Below are positions 26,791 to 36,094 of a stretch of 64,000 nucleotides of DNA, piece after piece. A program made the position numbers and the translations under genes. The stretch is from contig JAGKXD010000011.1 of assembly GCA_021151525.1 (NCBI GenBank), positions 1-64,000 of the forward strand, written 5' to 3'. The stretch is from Cellvibrionaceae bacterium (lineage in GTDB: Bacteria > Pseudomonadota > Gammaproteobacteria > Pseudomonadales > Cellvibrionaceae). Within the stretch, counting starts at the first letter, position 1. The number at the start of each line of letters is the position of its first letter. Below the pieces are notes generated by a model. That model saw only the letters and a list, made by a program, of their open reading frames with translations, was not told the DNA's origin and made no database searches.

Positions 26791-27261
26791 ATGGTTTCCA
26801 ATGTAGAACTCGATGAATACGACCGTAAAATTTTGCGCGCCCTACAGGAAAATGCCGACTTTTCCATGGCCGACTTAGGCAACCTCATTGGATTATCCCA
26901 TACACCCTGCTGGCGTCGCCTCAAACGCTTGGAAACCGAGGGCGTGATTCGTGGAAAAGTGACGCTATTGGATGCTAAGAAAATTGACTTGGGCGTTAGG
27001 GTGCACGCATTTGTAACCGCTAAAAACCACGATGAAGAAGCGCTGAGCGCCTTCGAAGCGGCCGTTCAATCGATCCCTGAAATTGTGGAGTGCTACTCTA
27101 CCAGCGGCGATAAAGACTATGTACTACAGATCGTCATCAACAGTGTGGAGGAGTACGAGCAACTGCTGCGCAAAACCCTGTTGAAGCTGCCTAACGTAGG
27201 AAGTATCCATTCGACCTTCTCCTTAAAACAGATCAAATACACCACCCAGCTTCCTATTTGA
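26791..27261 (+). CDS. Lrp/AsnC family transcriptional regulator
   Basis: 156 aa. An N-terminal helix-turn-helix (about 8-55, DRKILRALQENADFSMADLG... LSHTPCWRRLKRLE) is followed by the RAM ligand-binding domain. The HTPCWRR variant of the recognition helix is common in the Lrp-like subgroup close to Lrp itself and BkdR. These proteins sense amino acids and act as oligomers. The target is unknown. The gene is monocistronic with a strong terminator after it. Confidence 0.9.
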   Translation: MVSNVELDEYDRKILRALQENADFSMADLGNLIGLSHTPCWRRLKRLETEGVIRGKVTLLDAKKIDLGVRVHAFVTAKNHDEEALSAFEAAVQSIPEIVECYSTSGDKDYVLQIVINSVEEYEQLLRKTLLKLPNVGSIHSTFSLKQIKYTTQLPI

Positions 27262-27305
27262 GATAGCTCGCTAAATTTACTACGGGTATTGAGTACAGCA
27301 AAATA

Positions 27306-27343
27306 AAAAGGCTGCTTGGAGCATCGCATCAAGCAGCCTTTTC
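27306..27343. terminator. Bidirectional rho-independent terminator
   Basis: AAAAAGGCTGCTTG arm, 11-base loop, CAAGCAGCCTTTT arm, between the convergent regulator and chemoreceptor genes. Confidence 0.92.
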
Positions 27344-27355
27344 AAATCACCTCAC

Positions 27356-28999
27356 TTAAACAGTGAAACGACGTAGGCTATCGCGCAGGCTGGCAGAAAG
27401 CTGGCTGAGCTGTTGGCTGGCTTCAGCTGTTTTGGTCGCGCCAGATGAAGTTGTCATGGCTAATTGATTGATTTCCACCAAATTACGATCTATTTCCGCC
27501 GTTACGCTGCTTTGCTCCTCAACTGCGGTGGCAATTTGGATCGCCATATTCGTAATTTCTTGAATGGCCGTTCCTATGCCAGAAAGGGAAGCTCCTACAT
27601 CGCTAGCAGACGTAACTGCCTCATTCGTCATGATTGCGCTGGAATTCATACCTTCCACTGCTTTTTGCACGCCTTGCTGCAGTTGACTGAGCATACCTTG
27701 AATGTCCGCAGTGGATTGCTGCGTGCGGCTGGCAAGAGTACGCACCTCATCTGCCACAACAGCAAAACCTCGCCCTTGCTCGCCGGCACGCGCAGCCTCA
27801 ATGGCAGCATTTAGTGCTAGTAAATTAGTTTGCTCGGCGACGCCACGAATTACATCAATAACCGATGTAACATTTTTTGCTTCGTCTTCCAACTTAACCA
27901 TGGCCGCCGCCGTTTGAGTTACGTGAGTAGAAAGCCCCTGCACATGACTCACAGCAACGCGAATACGCTCCTGCCCTTGCTCGGCAATCTGGTTGGCATC
28001 TTTCGTATTTTGAGCTGTATTACTGGTATTACGTGCAACTTCCTGAATTGCCATAGTGAGTTCATTCACTGCAGTTACCACCATGGTAATCGCATGACAT
28101 TGATCGTCGGCTGCGCGCTGGCCACTGCTAGATACTTTCAGCAACCCCTCTGCGGCCGCTGAAACCTCATTCGTATTAGCGCGCACATCGCGAATTAGAT
28201 GTTGCAATTGGTCCATAAAACGATTGACGTGGTTTGCCAGCTCTCCCAACTCATCATCACGATCAACATGAATACGAATAGTCAAATCACCGTCACCCGC
28301 TGCAATATTTTTTATGCGATCGCTGATTTTCTGTAGCGGAACCGTTACGAGCAGAGGTAAAAAGAAGGCTGCAGCCAAGGTCGATAAAGTTCCTACTATC
28401 AATAGAACCAAAAGTTGATGCGCAATTGAATCACTGTTCTGTTCAATATCAATCGTATATTCATCAACATGGTTTAAACGTTTTTCTTCCAATTTATCAA
28501 GAAAGTTTCGCGCCGTTGAAAATGCATTAAAGCCTTCACCTAAAGAACGCGCCATTAATTTTGCACGAACGGCATCATCTGCATCACTCGCACTTTTAAC
28601 AATAGATTCAGAAATTGTTTGCCAGTCTTGCAAATAGCGCAAATATTCTTCTTGCTCGGCTTTCGTGGACGTTTCCGAAGTTTCAATAGATTTGATGGTG
28701 CGATCACGCGCCTGTTTAAGATTATCTGAATGCTCTTTCAGAAATGTAGCAATTTGTTGTTGCGTTAAGTTGGACGATAGAAGCGCGCGTTCCGCCGTCA
28801 AGGCTTGATACATATCGCGATCAGCCTGAATTAATAATTGAATTTCCGGAAGGCTTACCTTTGCAATAGTTTTTGCGTCTTTCGCCAAAATGCCACTGGA
28901 GTGAACTGAATAGCCCCCCACGTATAAGAACAGCAGCACTAAGAAAGCTAATGGAATACTCAGCTTCCACCGAAATGAGAGATTTGCGTACCAAGCCAT
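27356..28999 (-). CDS. Methyl-accepting chemotaxis protein with four-helix sensor
   Basis: 547 aa. TM1 (about 11-32), a helical periplasmic domain of about 155 residues of the four-helix-bundle type, TM2 (about 192-216), a HAMP domain, and the signalling domain with the tip EQTNLLALNAAIEAARAGEQ. The ligand cannot be told from sequence. The tip is identical to that of the Aer-like receptor at 17-18.7 kb, so both should share the same CheA/CheW array. An AGAGGG ribosome site is present. Confidence 0.92.
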   Translation of the reverse strand: MAWYANLSFRWKLSIPLAFLVLLFLYVGGYSVHSSGILAKDAKTIAKVSLPEIQLLIQADRDMYQALTAERALLSSNLTQQQIATFLKEHSDNLKQARDRTIKSIETSETSTKAEQEEYLRYLQDWQTISESIVKSASDADDAVRAKLMARSLGEGFNAFSTARNFLDKLEEKRLNHVDEYTIDIEQNSDSIAHQLLVLLIVGTLSTLAAAFFLPLLVTVPLQKISDRIKNIAAGDGDLTIRIHVDRDDELGELANHVNRFMDQLQHLIRDVRANTNEVSAAAEGLLKVSSSGQRAADDQCHAITMVVTAVNELTMAIQEVARNTSNTAQNTKDANQIAEQGQERIRVAVSHVQGLSTHVTQTAAAMVKLEDEAKNVTSVIDVIRGVAEQTNLLALNAAIEAARAGEQGRGFAVVADEVRTLASRTQQSTADIQGMLSQLQQGVQKAVEGMNSSAIMTNEAVTSASDVGASLSGIGTAIQEITNMAIQIATAVEEQSSVTAEIDRNLVEINQLAMTTSSGATKTAEASQQLSQLSASLRDSLRRFTV

Positions 29000-29115
29000 A
29001 ATTAAACCCTCTTATCCTTTTTATTGGATGTAAGTATCGTCCCTGTAGCTTAGTACACATTACAAAAATTGCTTGAAAAGCCAATAGTTAGCGTTCTACG
29101 CAAGTATTGAAGATA

Positions 29116-30831
29116 TTATTTATGCAACTTCAAACTGACTTTTATTAAACGTTGGTTACGCATGGAAAGCACTACGAATTCTACTTGTCCTAAACGCACC
29201 CTATCCCCCACAACCGGCTGGCGATACTTGCTGAAAATGTAGCGCGCAATACTCCAATTAGCCATTTCAGGTGGAACGGGAAAATTGTAAACCATGCTGA
29301 GATCTGACAATTTCGCGCGCGATGTAAGCACAAATTCACCAAAGAAGGCCTGCGCAGACAAACGCTCATTTTCTTGCATACCCACCAACATTTTATCGAG
29401 CGACTCCAATTCACTGGGTAAACTCAATAAAAAAATATGATCGTTGGCCAAAAATTTTTGCTCAGGCGATAACGCAATAGGGTGTCCATCGCGCAGCAAA
29501 CATAAAAGCTGAACTTTATTCGGTAAATTTAAATTGCCCACTGTACGGCGCAACGCCGGGCTGCCATCGGCTAATTTATATCCCACAAATTCATGCCCCA
29601 CTTGACCAGGCACTCCCAACTCAACCCGTTGCACACGAGAGCTGCTGGTGGGAACATTCAGTTTCAACCATTTAGCAATGGGCCCTACTGTCCAACCTTG
29701 AACAAGTAAAGAAATCAATACAATAAAGAAAGCGATATTAAAAAAGAAATTCCATTCAGGTACGCCCGCAAGCCACGGAAACATGGCGAGCACAATCGGC
29801 ACTGCGCCACGCAAACCAACCCAACTGATGAAGGTTTTTTCTTGCCACGAAAATTGAAAAGGCAGCAGACACAACCACACCGCTAAAGGGCGCGCAACAA
29901 ACATCAACAAGACACCTACCAAAAGCGCACTAGAGGCATATTCCATTAAGCGATGCGGCGATACGAGCAAGCCCAACATCAAGAACAAACTTATTTGCGC
30001 AAGCCACGCAAAACCATCGTGAAAGCGCTGAATGTTATAGAGCCCACGCGATACACGATTCCCCACCATTAAACCCGCAAGGTAAACGGCCAGAAAGCCA
30101 CTGGCGTGCATCACCGCTGCCAAACCAAAAATAAAAATACCGCCAAATAACGCAAGCAATGGGTACAACCCGGGGCTAAGCTGTAAACGTTCAACGGCGT
30201 AAGCCAGAATGCGACCTCCTACAATACCTACCACCGAACCCGCGCCCATTTCCCAAACAAAATCACCCAACATCAACCAACTGAAATTGGCTTGCTTTGT
30301 AACCATCAATTCAACCAGCATGATGGTGAGAAAAACGGCCATTGGGTCATTGAGACCTGATTCAATTTCAAGCGTCGCGCCCACACGGGATTTCAACGCA
30401 AGACCTTGCATCGTCAACACAGAGAATACGGCTGCGGCGTCCGTAGAACCCACAATCGCGCCCAGTAGTAAACCATGCGCCCACGACAGACCGAGAATCC
30501 ACGCCGCCAAAGCGCCGCAAACTCCCACTGTGATAACCACACCAATAGTGGCGAGTGAAAGCGCAGGCCGTAAGCCCACGCGAAAGAGATGAATTTCGGT
30601 GCGCAAGCCACCGTCAAACAAAATAACGGCCAGCGCGAGGGTACCCATAAAATAAGCGGCTTTAACATTCTGGAATTGCAGGACTAAAAAGCCATCCTCA
30701 CCCGCCAACATACCAATAATCAAAAACACCAACAGCAAAGGCATGCCCATACGCGGCGACAGTGTGCTGGCAAGAATGCTGATGATAAACAGCGCGCCGC
30801 CAAACAACATGAGTTGGTTCAGTACATCCAT
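29116..30831 (-). CDS. cvrA: K+/H+ antiporter, CPA1 family (CvrA/NhaP2-like)
   Basis: 571 aa. About 12 TM segments fill the first 390 residues, with the CPA1 signatures STDAAAVFS (about 131-139) and SGLNDPMAVF near 160. A cytoplasmic TrkA-C (RCK_C) domain follows (about 405-490), then a CorC-like segment at the end. This layout matches E. coli CvrA and Vibrio NhaP2, which export K+ in exchange for protons to control volume and pH. Monocistronic. Confidence 0.9.
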   Translation of the reverse strand: MDVLNQLMLFGGALFIISILASTLSPRMGMPLLLVFLIIGMLAGEDGFLVLQFQNVKAAYFMGTLALAVILFDGGLRTEIHLFRVGLRPALSLATIGVVITVGVCGALAAWILGLSWAHGLLLGAIVGSTDAAAVFSVLTMQGLALKSRVGATLEIESGLNDPMAVFLTIMLVELMVTKQANFSWLMLGDFVWEMGAGSVVGIVGGRILAYAVERLQLSPGLYPLLALFGGIFIFGLAAVMHASGFLAVYLAGLMVGNRVSRGLYNIQRFHDGFAWLAQISLFLMLGLLVSPHRLMEYASSALLVGVLLMFVARPLAVWLCLLPFQFSWQEKTFISWVGLRGAVPIVLAMFPWLAGVPEWNFFFNIAFFIVLISLLVQGWTVGPIAKWLKLNVPTSSSRVQRVELGVPGQVGHEFVGYKLADGSPALRRTVGNLNLPNKVQLLCLLRDGHPIALSPEQKFLANDHIFLLSLPSELESLDKMLVGMQENERLSAQAFFGEFVLTSRAKLSDLSMVYNFPVPPEMANWSIARYIFSKYRQPVVGDRVRLGQVEFVVLSMRNQRLIKVSLKLHK

Positions 30832-31027
30832 CCAATAAAACCTGTAAAAACAATCGATTAATCAAAGTCTTCTGCGATATTACTACAATCATAGCTCATA
30901 GCGGCCCCGCATTTTGGATAATTAGCGCCAAGCCTAAGTGCATGGCGATCAATACCAGCCTTTTGTTCTGAGTACCCTCAAATGCTGCTATGATTCGCCC
31001 CATTATTTTCCTTATTAAGATGTCCTC

Positions 31028-33043
31028 ATGCTCAATAACTCTGCTCTGCAGCAATTAGCTCAATTAAAAACCAGCCTCGTCGCCCAAAAAGATATAGCTC
31101 AAGGCACCGTGCGCAGTACCACCAAGCGTTTTGGCTTTGTCATTCTGGATGATGGCCGTGAAGCCTTTCTCGACCCCGAACAAATGTTGCGCGTATTACC
31201 CGACGACCGGGTAGAAGTTGAGATAACAACCAATAGCAAAGATCAACTCGAAGCCAAGCTGGAAAAACTGATCAGTAGCTCGCTCAAGGAGTTTGTCGGA
31301 CGCTACGTCAACAAAGGCAACAATTTTTTTGTTGAGCCCGACGTACTCAATTTCAGCCGCTGGTTATTTGTGCCGCCGCAAGATCGCAAAGGACTCAGTG
31401 TTGATGACTTAGTTCGCTGCACTATTGCCCGCCACCCCTTTAGCGATGGCAAAGCGCAAGTCAAAGTGCTTGCACGTTTGGGTACAGCTGACGAACCTGG
31501 CATAGAAAACCGCTACACAGTCGCAAAATTCCAATTACCTAATGAATGGACTGCACCGGCACAAAATCACGCGAGCAGTATAAATTGGTCGCCCTTGGTA
31601 TTTGAAAACGGCGAGCTGGATTTAACACACCTGCCCTTCGTCACCATAGACGCAGAAAATACACGCGATATGGACGATGCAATTTACATCACCGAAACTG
31701 AACATGGCTGGGAATTAATTACTGCTATTGCAGACCCTAGCAAACAAATTGATATAGGTAGCCCGCTTGAATTAGCCGCGCGCGAACGCGCGAGCACGGT
31801 TTATTTACTCGGCCAATCCATCACCATGTTGCCGCCTGAGTTATCGCACGACACCTATTCGTTAGTGCCAGAGAAAAAACGCCCTGCGCTAATTTGTAAA
31901 ATTCAAATAGCTCGCGATGGTGCAATCACGCATTACGAATTCGCTGAAGCGCAAATTCGCTCGCAACATAAACTAAGCTACCAAGCGGTTGCTGATCACT
32001 TAAACGGTATTAAAACCTTAAATGATGCCGGCTACAACGTGAGCGATGAAATTAAAGCTATGCTCACTACCATTCAGGGTTTTGCTCAAACCCGCGCAGA
32101 CTATCGCGCGGCAAACGCGCTAGTTATGGACGAAAAAGCAGATTACTTTTTTATCCTCAACGATCAGAAAAAAATTGATCACGTTGATAAACGCGAACGT
32201 AATGTCGCTCACCGCATGATTGAAGAAGCCATGCTAGTTACCAATATTTGTGCGGGTGAATTATTTGTTAACAATCCAGGTTACGGTATTTTTTCTACAC
32301 ACGTTGGTTTTCGCCCGGAACGATTGAATGATGCCATCAGTTTAATTACTGAAGATCGCCCCGATTTAATTGAAGCTGGTTTAACCGCAACTGAATTGAC
32401 CAAACTCGACCAATTCCAAAAGCTCATCAAAGAATTGCGTATCAACCCTGATAACAACCCTAAAAACCCACCGCTCTTGTCGTTACTACAACGCATGTTG
32501 CAAGCGGGCTCATTATCCTTCGAACACATTCCGCATTTTGGTTTGGGGTTTAATGCCTACGCCATGGTGACCTCACCTATTCGCCGCTACAACGATTTTT
32601 ATAATCACCTTGCCATTAAACGCATTTTGCGCGGCGAACCTGCAATTGAAATTAATTCCGAAGCTTTATCAACCAAATTACAAGAACAACTCAACACCAG
32701 TCGTCAGGCGTGTCGCTATTTAGAATTGTGGCTGCAAAGCCAATTTATGTTGCAACATATTGACACTTTGCACACAGGCACGATTGCATTGGTAAATTCA
32801 AATGGTATTGGCGTACGCTTGGATGATTTAGGTATTGAAGGTTACGCATTGCTCGCGCCACGTGATGGCGAGATAAAAGCGCAATTTGATTCACGTCGCT
32901 TAAGCCTAACTATTGAAGGTAAAACTTATCGCTTGGACGAAAAGGTACATGTGCTAATTAAAGAAGTAGATGTTGTTAAACGCAAAATTGCGTTTGATGT
33001 TGTTGACCAAGCAACGGCTGATCGCCTGAGTGCTTGGTTGTAA
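31028..33043 (+). CDS. rnb: Exoribonuclease II (RNase II/RNB family)
   Basis: 671 aa. Two cold-shock-like RNA-binding domains come first, then the RNB catalytic domain with IDAENTRDMDDAIYI near 213 (the metal-binding Asp cluster), and an S1 domain at the C-terminus. The protein degrades mRNA 3' to 5', releasing nucleoside monophosphates. The short form without the basic C-tail fits RNase II better than RNase R. A TATGAT -10-like box is at 30989-30994. Confidence 0.93.
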   Translation: MLNNSALQQLAQLKTSLVAQKDIAQGTVRSTTKRFGFVILDDGREAFLDPEQMLRVLPDDRVEVEITTNSKDQLEAKLEKLISSSLKEFVGRYVNKGNNFFVEPDVLNFSRWLFVPPQDRKGLSVDDLVRCTIARHPFSDGKAQVKVLARLGTADEPGIENRYTVAKFQLPNEWTAPAQNHASSINWSPLVFENGELDLTHLPFVTIDAENTRDMDDAIYITETEHGWELITAIADPSKQIDIGSPLELAARERASTVYLLGQSITMLPPELSHDTYSLVPEKKRPALICKIQIARDGAITHYEFAEAQIRSQHKLSYQAVADHLNGIKTLNDAGYNVSDEIKAMLTTIQGFAQTRADYRAANALVMDEKADYFFILNDQKKIDHVDKRERNVAHRMIEEAMLVTNICAGELFVNNPGYGIFSTHVGFRPERLNDAISLITEDRPDLIEAGLTATELTKLDQFQKLIKELRINPDNNPKNPPLLSLLQRMLQAGSLSFEHIPHFGLGFNAYAMVTSPIRRYNDFYNHLAIKRILRGEPAIEINSEALSTKLQEQLNTSRQACRYLELWLQSQFMLQHIDTLHTGTIALVNSNGIGVRLDDLGIEGYALLAPRDGEIKAQFDSRRLSLTIEGKTYRLDEKVHVLIKEVDVVKRKIAFDVVDQATADRLSAWL

Positions 33044-33061
33044 ACGCAAGAATATTCAAAA

Positions 33062-33097
33062 GGGAGTCACCATCCTCTCGCTGCGGGGACGACTCCC
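33062..33097. repeat. Dispersed inverted repeat, family A, copy 3
   Basis: Short copy: GGGAGTC...CTGCGGGGA...GACTCCC, in the rnb-EVE gap and ending 19 bases before the EVE ATG. The arms keep the GGGAGTC / GACTCCC ends; the inner part is shorter than in copies 2 and 4. Confidence 0.75.
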
Positions 33098-33116
33098 AAT
33101 TTAGGAGGTTCACACC

Positions 33117-33578
33117 ATGAGCAAAAACTATTGGCTCTTCAAAGCCGAACCTCATATTTACGGTATAGATCATCTTAACGCGGCACCCAAAAAAATTGGC
33201 CGCTGGGACGGCATCCGCAATTATCAAGCACGCAATTTTTTACGCGATCAAGTCGCGCTAGGCGATGAAGTTTTTATTTACCACAGCAGCTGCAAGAACG
33301 TCGGCATAGTAGGCACTGCAAAAGTCGTTAAAATCGCCTACCCTGACCCAACGCAATTTAACCCCGAAAGCGATTACTACGATCCAAAATCCACGCAAGA
33401 AAATCCGCGTTGGGTGTCGGTAGATATTCAAGTCACGCAGACTTTTCCAAAGCTAATTTCCCTCGCAGAAATCAAAGCGCAATCTGCTTTAGAAAATATG
33501 GTATTAATAAAGCAAAGCCGACTATCGACACAACCTGTAACCAAAGCAGAATGGGATTACATTTTAAAAATGGTTTGA
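33117..33578 (+). CDS. EVE-domain protein (THYN1-like)
   Basis: 153 aa, the usual length of stand-alone bacterial EVE proteins. The domain starts at once (NYWLFKAEPHIYGID), with GRWDGIRNYQARNFLR near 28-43 and GDEVFIYHSS near 50. EVE domains belong to the PUA-like superfamily and bind modified nucleotides in DNA or RNA. A GGAGG site is eight bases before the ATG. It lies after rnb and ten bases before the acetyltransferase. Confidence 0.9.
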   Translation: MSKNYWLFKAEPHIYGIDHLNAAPKKIGRWDGIRNYQARNFLRDQVALGDEVFIYHSSCKNVGIVGTAKVVKIAYPDPTQFNPESDYYDPKSTQENPRWVSVDIQVTQTFPKLISLAEIKAQSALENMVLIKQSRLSTQPVTKAEWDYILKMV

Positions 33579-33588
33579 GGGAGATGAT

Positions 33589-34110
33589 ATGAACTTTATT
33601 AATTGCACTTACGAAGACCACGCCCCTGCAATTCTCTCCATTTTTAATCACTCAATAGCCACATCAACTGCACTCTATGATTATGAACCGCGCAGTTTGG
33701 ACACTGTAAAAAACTGGTTCGATGCGAAAACTCGTTTGAATTTTCCTATCATAGGTATAGTAGATGACACCAATCAATTTATGGGCTTTGCCACTTACGG
33801 CACATTTCGTGCCGGTGCAGGCTTTAAATACAGTGTCGAACATTCCGTCTACTTAGATCAGGCACACCTAGGTAAAGGCTTAGGCAAAAAATTAATGCTT
33901 GAATTAATTAGTCGTGCAAAGGAACAAGGCATTCACACATTAATTGGCATTATCGATATGGAAAATACCAGCAGTATTGCGCTGCATGAAAAATTAGGTT
34001 TCATCCATGTTGGCACCATCAAACAAGCCGGTTACAAATTCGGCGATTGGCGCGATTGCGGTTACTTTCAACTCTTGTTGGAAACACCCCAACAACCTAA
34101 CGAACAATAA
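33589..34110 (+). CDS. GNAT acetyltransferase, phosphinothricin/methionine-sulfoximine type
   Basis: 173 aa. The fold follows the MnaT/YncA subgroup: EHSVYLDQAHLGKGLGKKLM (about 84-103, with the acetyl-CoA loop Q/RxxGxG/A as HLGKGLG) and LHEKLGFIHVGT near 131. This subgroup N-acetylates small amines such as methionine sulfoximine, phosphinothricin and N-terminal amino acids. A GGGAGATGAT site precedes the ATG. It is the last of the rnb-EVE-GNAT set. Confidence 0.85.
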   Translation: MNFINCTYEDHAPAILSIFNHSIATSTALYDYEPRSLDTVKNWFDAKTRLNFPIIGIVDDTNQFMGFATYGTFRAGAGFKYSVEHSVYLDQAHLGKGLGKKLMLELISRAKEQGIHTLIGIIDMENTSSIALHEKLGFIHVGTIKQAGYKFGDWRDCGYFQLLLETPQQPNEQ

Positions 34111-34458
34111 CCTTATTCGCGACATTAAATTCAAGGCTTAAAAAAATGAGCCCTATCCCTGCATTCTTGGCCAGATAAAATCAGCCAAAATTAAGTACTC
34201 ATATTTCTGACAGCGAGCTGCACTGAGGTTGTCTTTGAAAATATTCATCCACTCAAACTCTGCACCAATATAGCAATAGACGGACAATTCAAGTGCAAAA
34301 AAAACTTAAAGACACTGCAAAATTGCGAACTATTTAGGGAAAATATCCGATATACGCTCACCCCAACAACTAAGGCTTAAATTTTGCAGCAACGTTATCA
34401 GAGGGAATAACTCCCGAAGCAGCCTTGCTTTCTTGGTCAGTTTTGTTGGGATACTCGG
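34111..34458. other. Intergenic region upstream of DUF2264 gene
   Basis: About 350 AT-rich bases with no gene that I can support and no clear terminator or promoter pair. It should hold the promoter of the DUF2264 gene, whose ribosome site is also weak. Confidence 0.35.
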
Positions 34459-35967
34459 ATGATTAATATACCTACCTTAAGTGGTGTAATTAAACCCACG
34501 CGCAAATTGTCACTCGCTGTTATGTCAATCCTTTTGATTATGGTTATTGCCTATGCTGCCATCCTACTTCGATACGGCGCCCAAGGCTGGCTTAAGTATT
34601 GGAATGACGACACCGTCAACTATGACTACAACGAAATATTTGTAAAAGACTTCATGAGCAAATCCTCTTCTGCAACGCAGAGATATGACGCGCTATTTTC
34701 ATATTTCTTGCGTGGATTTGTTGATAACGCCACACCGAATTTCGAACGAATAAATTATCCAGGCGCGGGGAGCATTAGAGGTTTTTCCGTTAGTGGAATT
34801 GAAGGCTTCGCGAGAACGGCACCATTATTGGCTGCATGGATATACTCGGGGCGAGACCCTATCTACCAATCAAAATATTTAGATAAAAAAATTGATTTGA
34901 TTACAACGATTAAACAAGGGCTCCTAACCGGTACCGATCCAAACAGCCCTGACTATTGGGGCAACTTCACTATGTTTGACCAGAAAACAGTGGAGGCCGT
35001 TGATATTTCCCGAGTACTGTGGCTTACCAAACGACAGATATGGGATAGCTTAACGCCGGCAGAAAAAGACCGCATAGCTAACTGGTTACAAAAGGCAATG
35101 GCAGCGAAGGTTCCAGATAATAACTGGTTGTTGTTTCCCGTTGTAATTGGAGTCACTCTTGAAAACTTAGGCTATACCCCCGCTATACCCTACATGAATT
35201 TTTACGAACAATTTAAATTGAGATATAAAAGCAATGGGTGGTTTTACGATACACCTGAAGGCATTGATTACTACAATGCTTGGGGGATGACTTACGATTT
35301 ATTTTGGATAAATTTAATCGCACCAGCATTTGATAGTGACTTTATAAATAAGGCCAATAGCGATTCAGCAAGCTTGGTCACACACTTAATCAGCCCCGCA
35401 GGAATTCCAATCATGGGTCGAAGTGTATGCTATAGAACAGCCATTCCTTCGCCAATCATGATTGCAAATTACCAAGATCCTCAAAAAATGAGCAACGGTG
35501 TAGCCCGTCGTTCATTAGATGTAGTTTGGCAGTATTTCATTACACATGGAGCCTTAAAAAATGGGCGCTTAACGCAAGGATACTTTGGGGATGACCTGCG
35601 CTTTGTTGACGTCTACACAGGCCCGGGCAGCTGTCACTGGGGAACTCGATCGCTTGTAATTGCAATGTTAAACCCTCCTGCTTCTGATTTTTGGACCGAT
35701 AAGGAATCAACGCTACCCGTAGAAACAGAGGATTTTGCACTACATTTACCTGAGTTAGGCTGGAGCGTAACAGGCAAAAAGGCGACAGGTGAAATTGTCA
35801 TTGAGATTACTGCGAATACCGAGCGATCTGTTGCGATAGAAGACATTACACTTTATCGCAAGCTAAAAAGCTTGGTGTTTATGCGACCATTTGGGCCAGA
35901 AAATCATGCCGTAAAATATGAACAACGTTTTTACTCCAATAAAAATCCATTTCCACTCTATAAATAA
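34459..35967 (+). CDS. DUF2264 protein with N-terminal membrane anchor
   Basis: 502 aa. One TM segment (17-37) follows a short basic N-terminus, so the body faces the periplasm. The rest resembles DUF2264: an alpha-helical barrel with Trp/Tyr-rich segments (DPNSPDYWGN, TMFDQKTVEAVDISRVLW, DNNWLLFPVVIG, WFYDTPEGIDYYNAWGM) and a late sheet-rich part. DUF2264 members are mostly tied to polysaccharide use and are thought to have an (alpha/alpha) toroid fold; the reaction is unknown. It stands alone. The final ribosome site is weak and codon use looks typical of its neighbours. Confidence 0.75.
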   Translation: MINIPTLSGVIKPTRKLSLAVMSILLIMVIAYAAILLRYGAQGWLKYWNDDTVNYDYNEIFVKDFMSKSSSATQRYDALFSYFLRGFVDNATPNFERINYPGAGSIRGFSVSGIEGFARTAPLLAAWIYSGRDPIYQSKYLDKKIDLITTIKQGLLTGTDPNSPDYWGNFTMFDQKTVEAVDISRVLWLTKRQIWDSLTPAEKDRIANWLQKAMAAKVPDNNWLLFPVVIGVTLENLGYTPAIPYMNFYEQFKLRYKSNGWFYDTPEGIDYYNAWGMTYDLFWINLIAPAFDSDFINKANSDSASLVTHLISPAGIPIMGRSVCYRTAIPSPIMIANYQDPQKMSNGVARRSLDVVWQYFITHGALKNGRLTQGYFGDDLRFVDVYTGPGSCHWGTRSLVIAMLNPPASDFWTDKESTLPVETEDFALHLPELGWSVTGKKATGEIVIEITANTERSVAIEDITLYRKLKSLVFMRPFGPENHAVKYEQRFYSNKNPFPLYK

Positions 35968-36042
35968 ATTCAGAAAAAATTGTTGCATGTATCTAATACT
36001 TATTCTGATGTCCGGTACACCTCAAACCTAAAGAACCTACCA

Positions 36043-36079
36043 AGAAAAAAAGCCGATCAAGTGATCGGCTTTTTTTCTT
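36043..36079. terminator. Bidirectional rho-independent terminator
   Basis: A-run, AGCCGATCA arm, TGATCGGCT arm and a T-run. It ends the DUF2264 transcript and, on the minus strand, the guaA transcript. Confidence 0.93.
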
Positions 36080-36094
36080 TAACTACAAAGGAAA

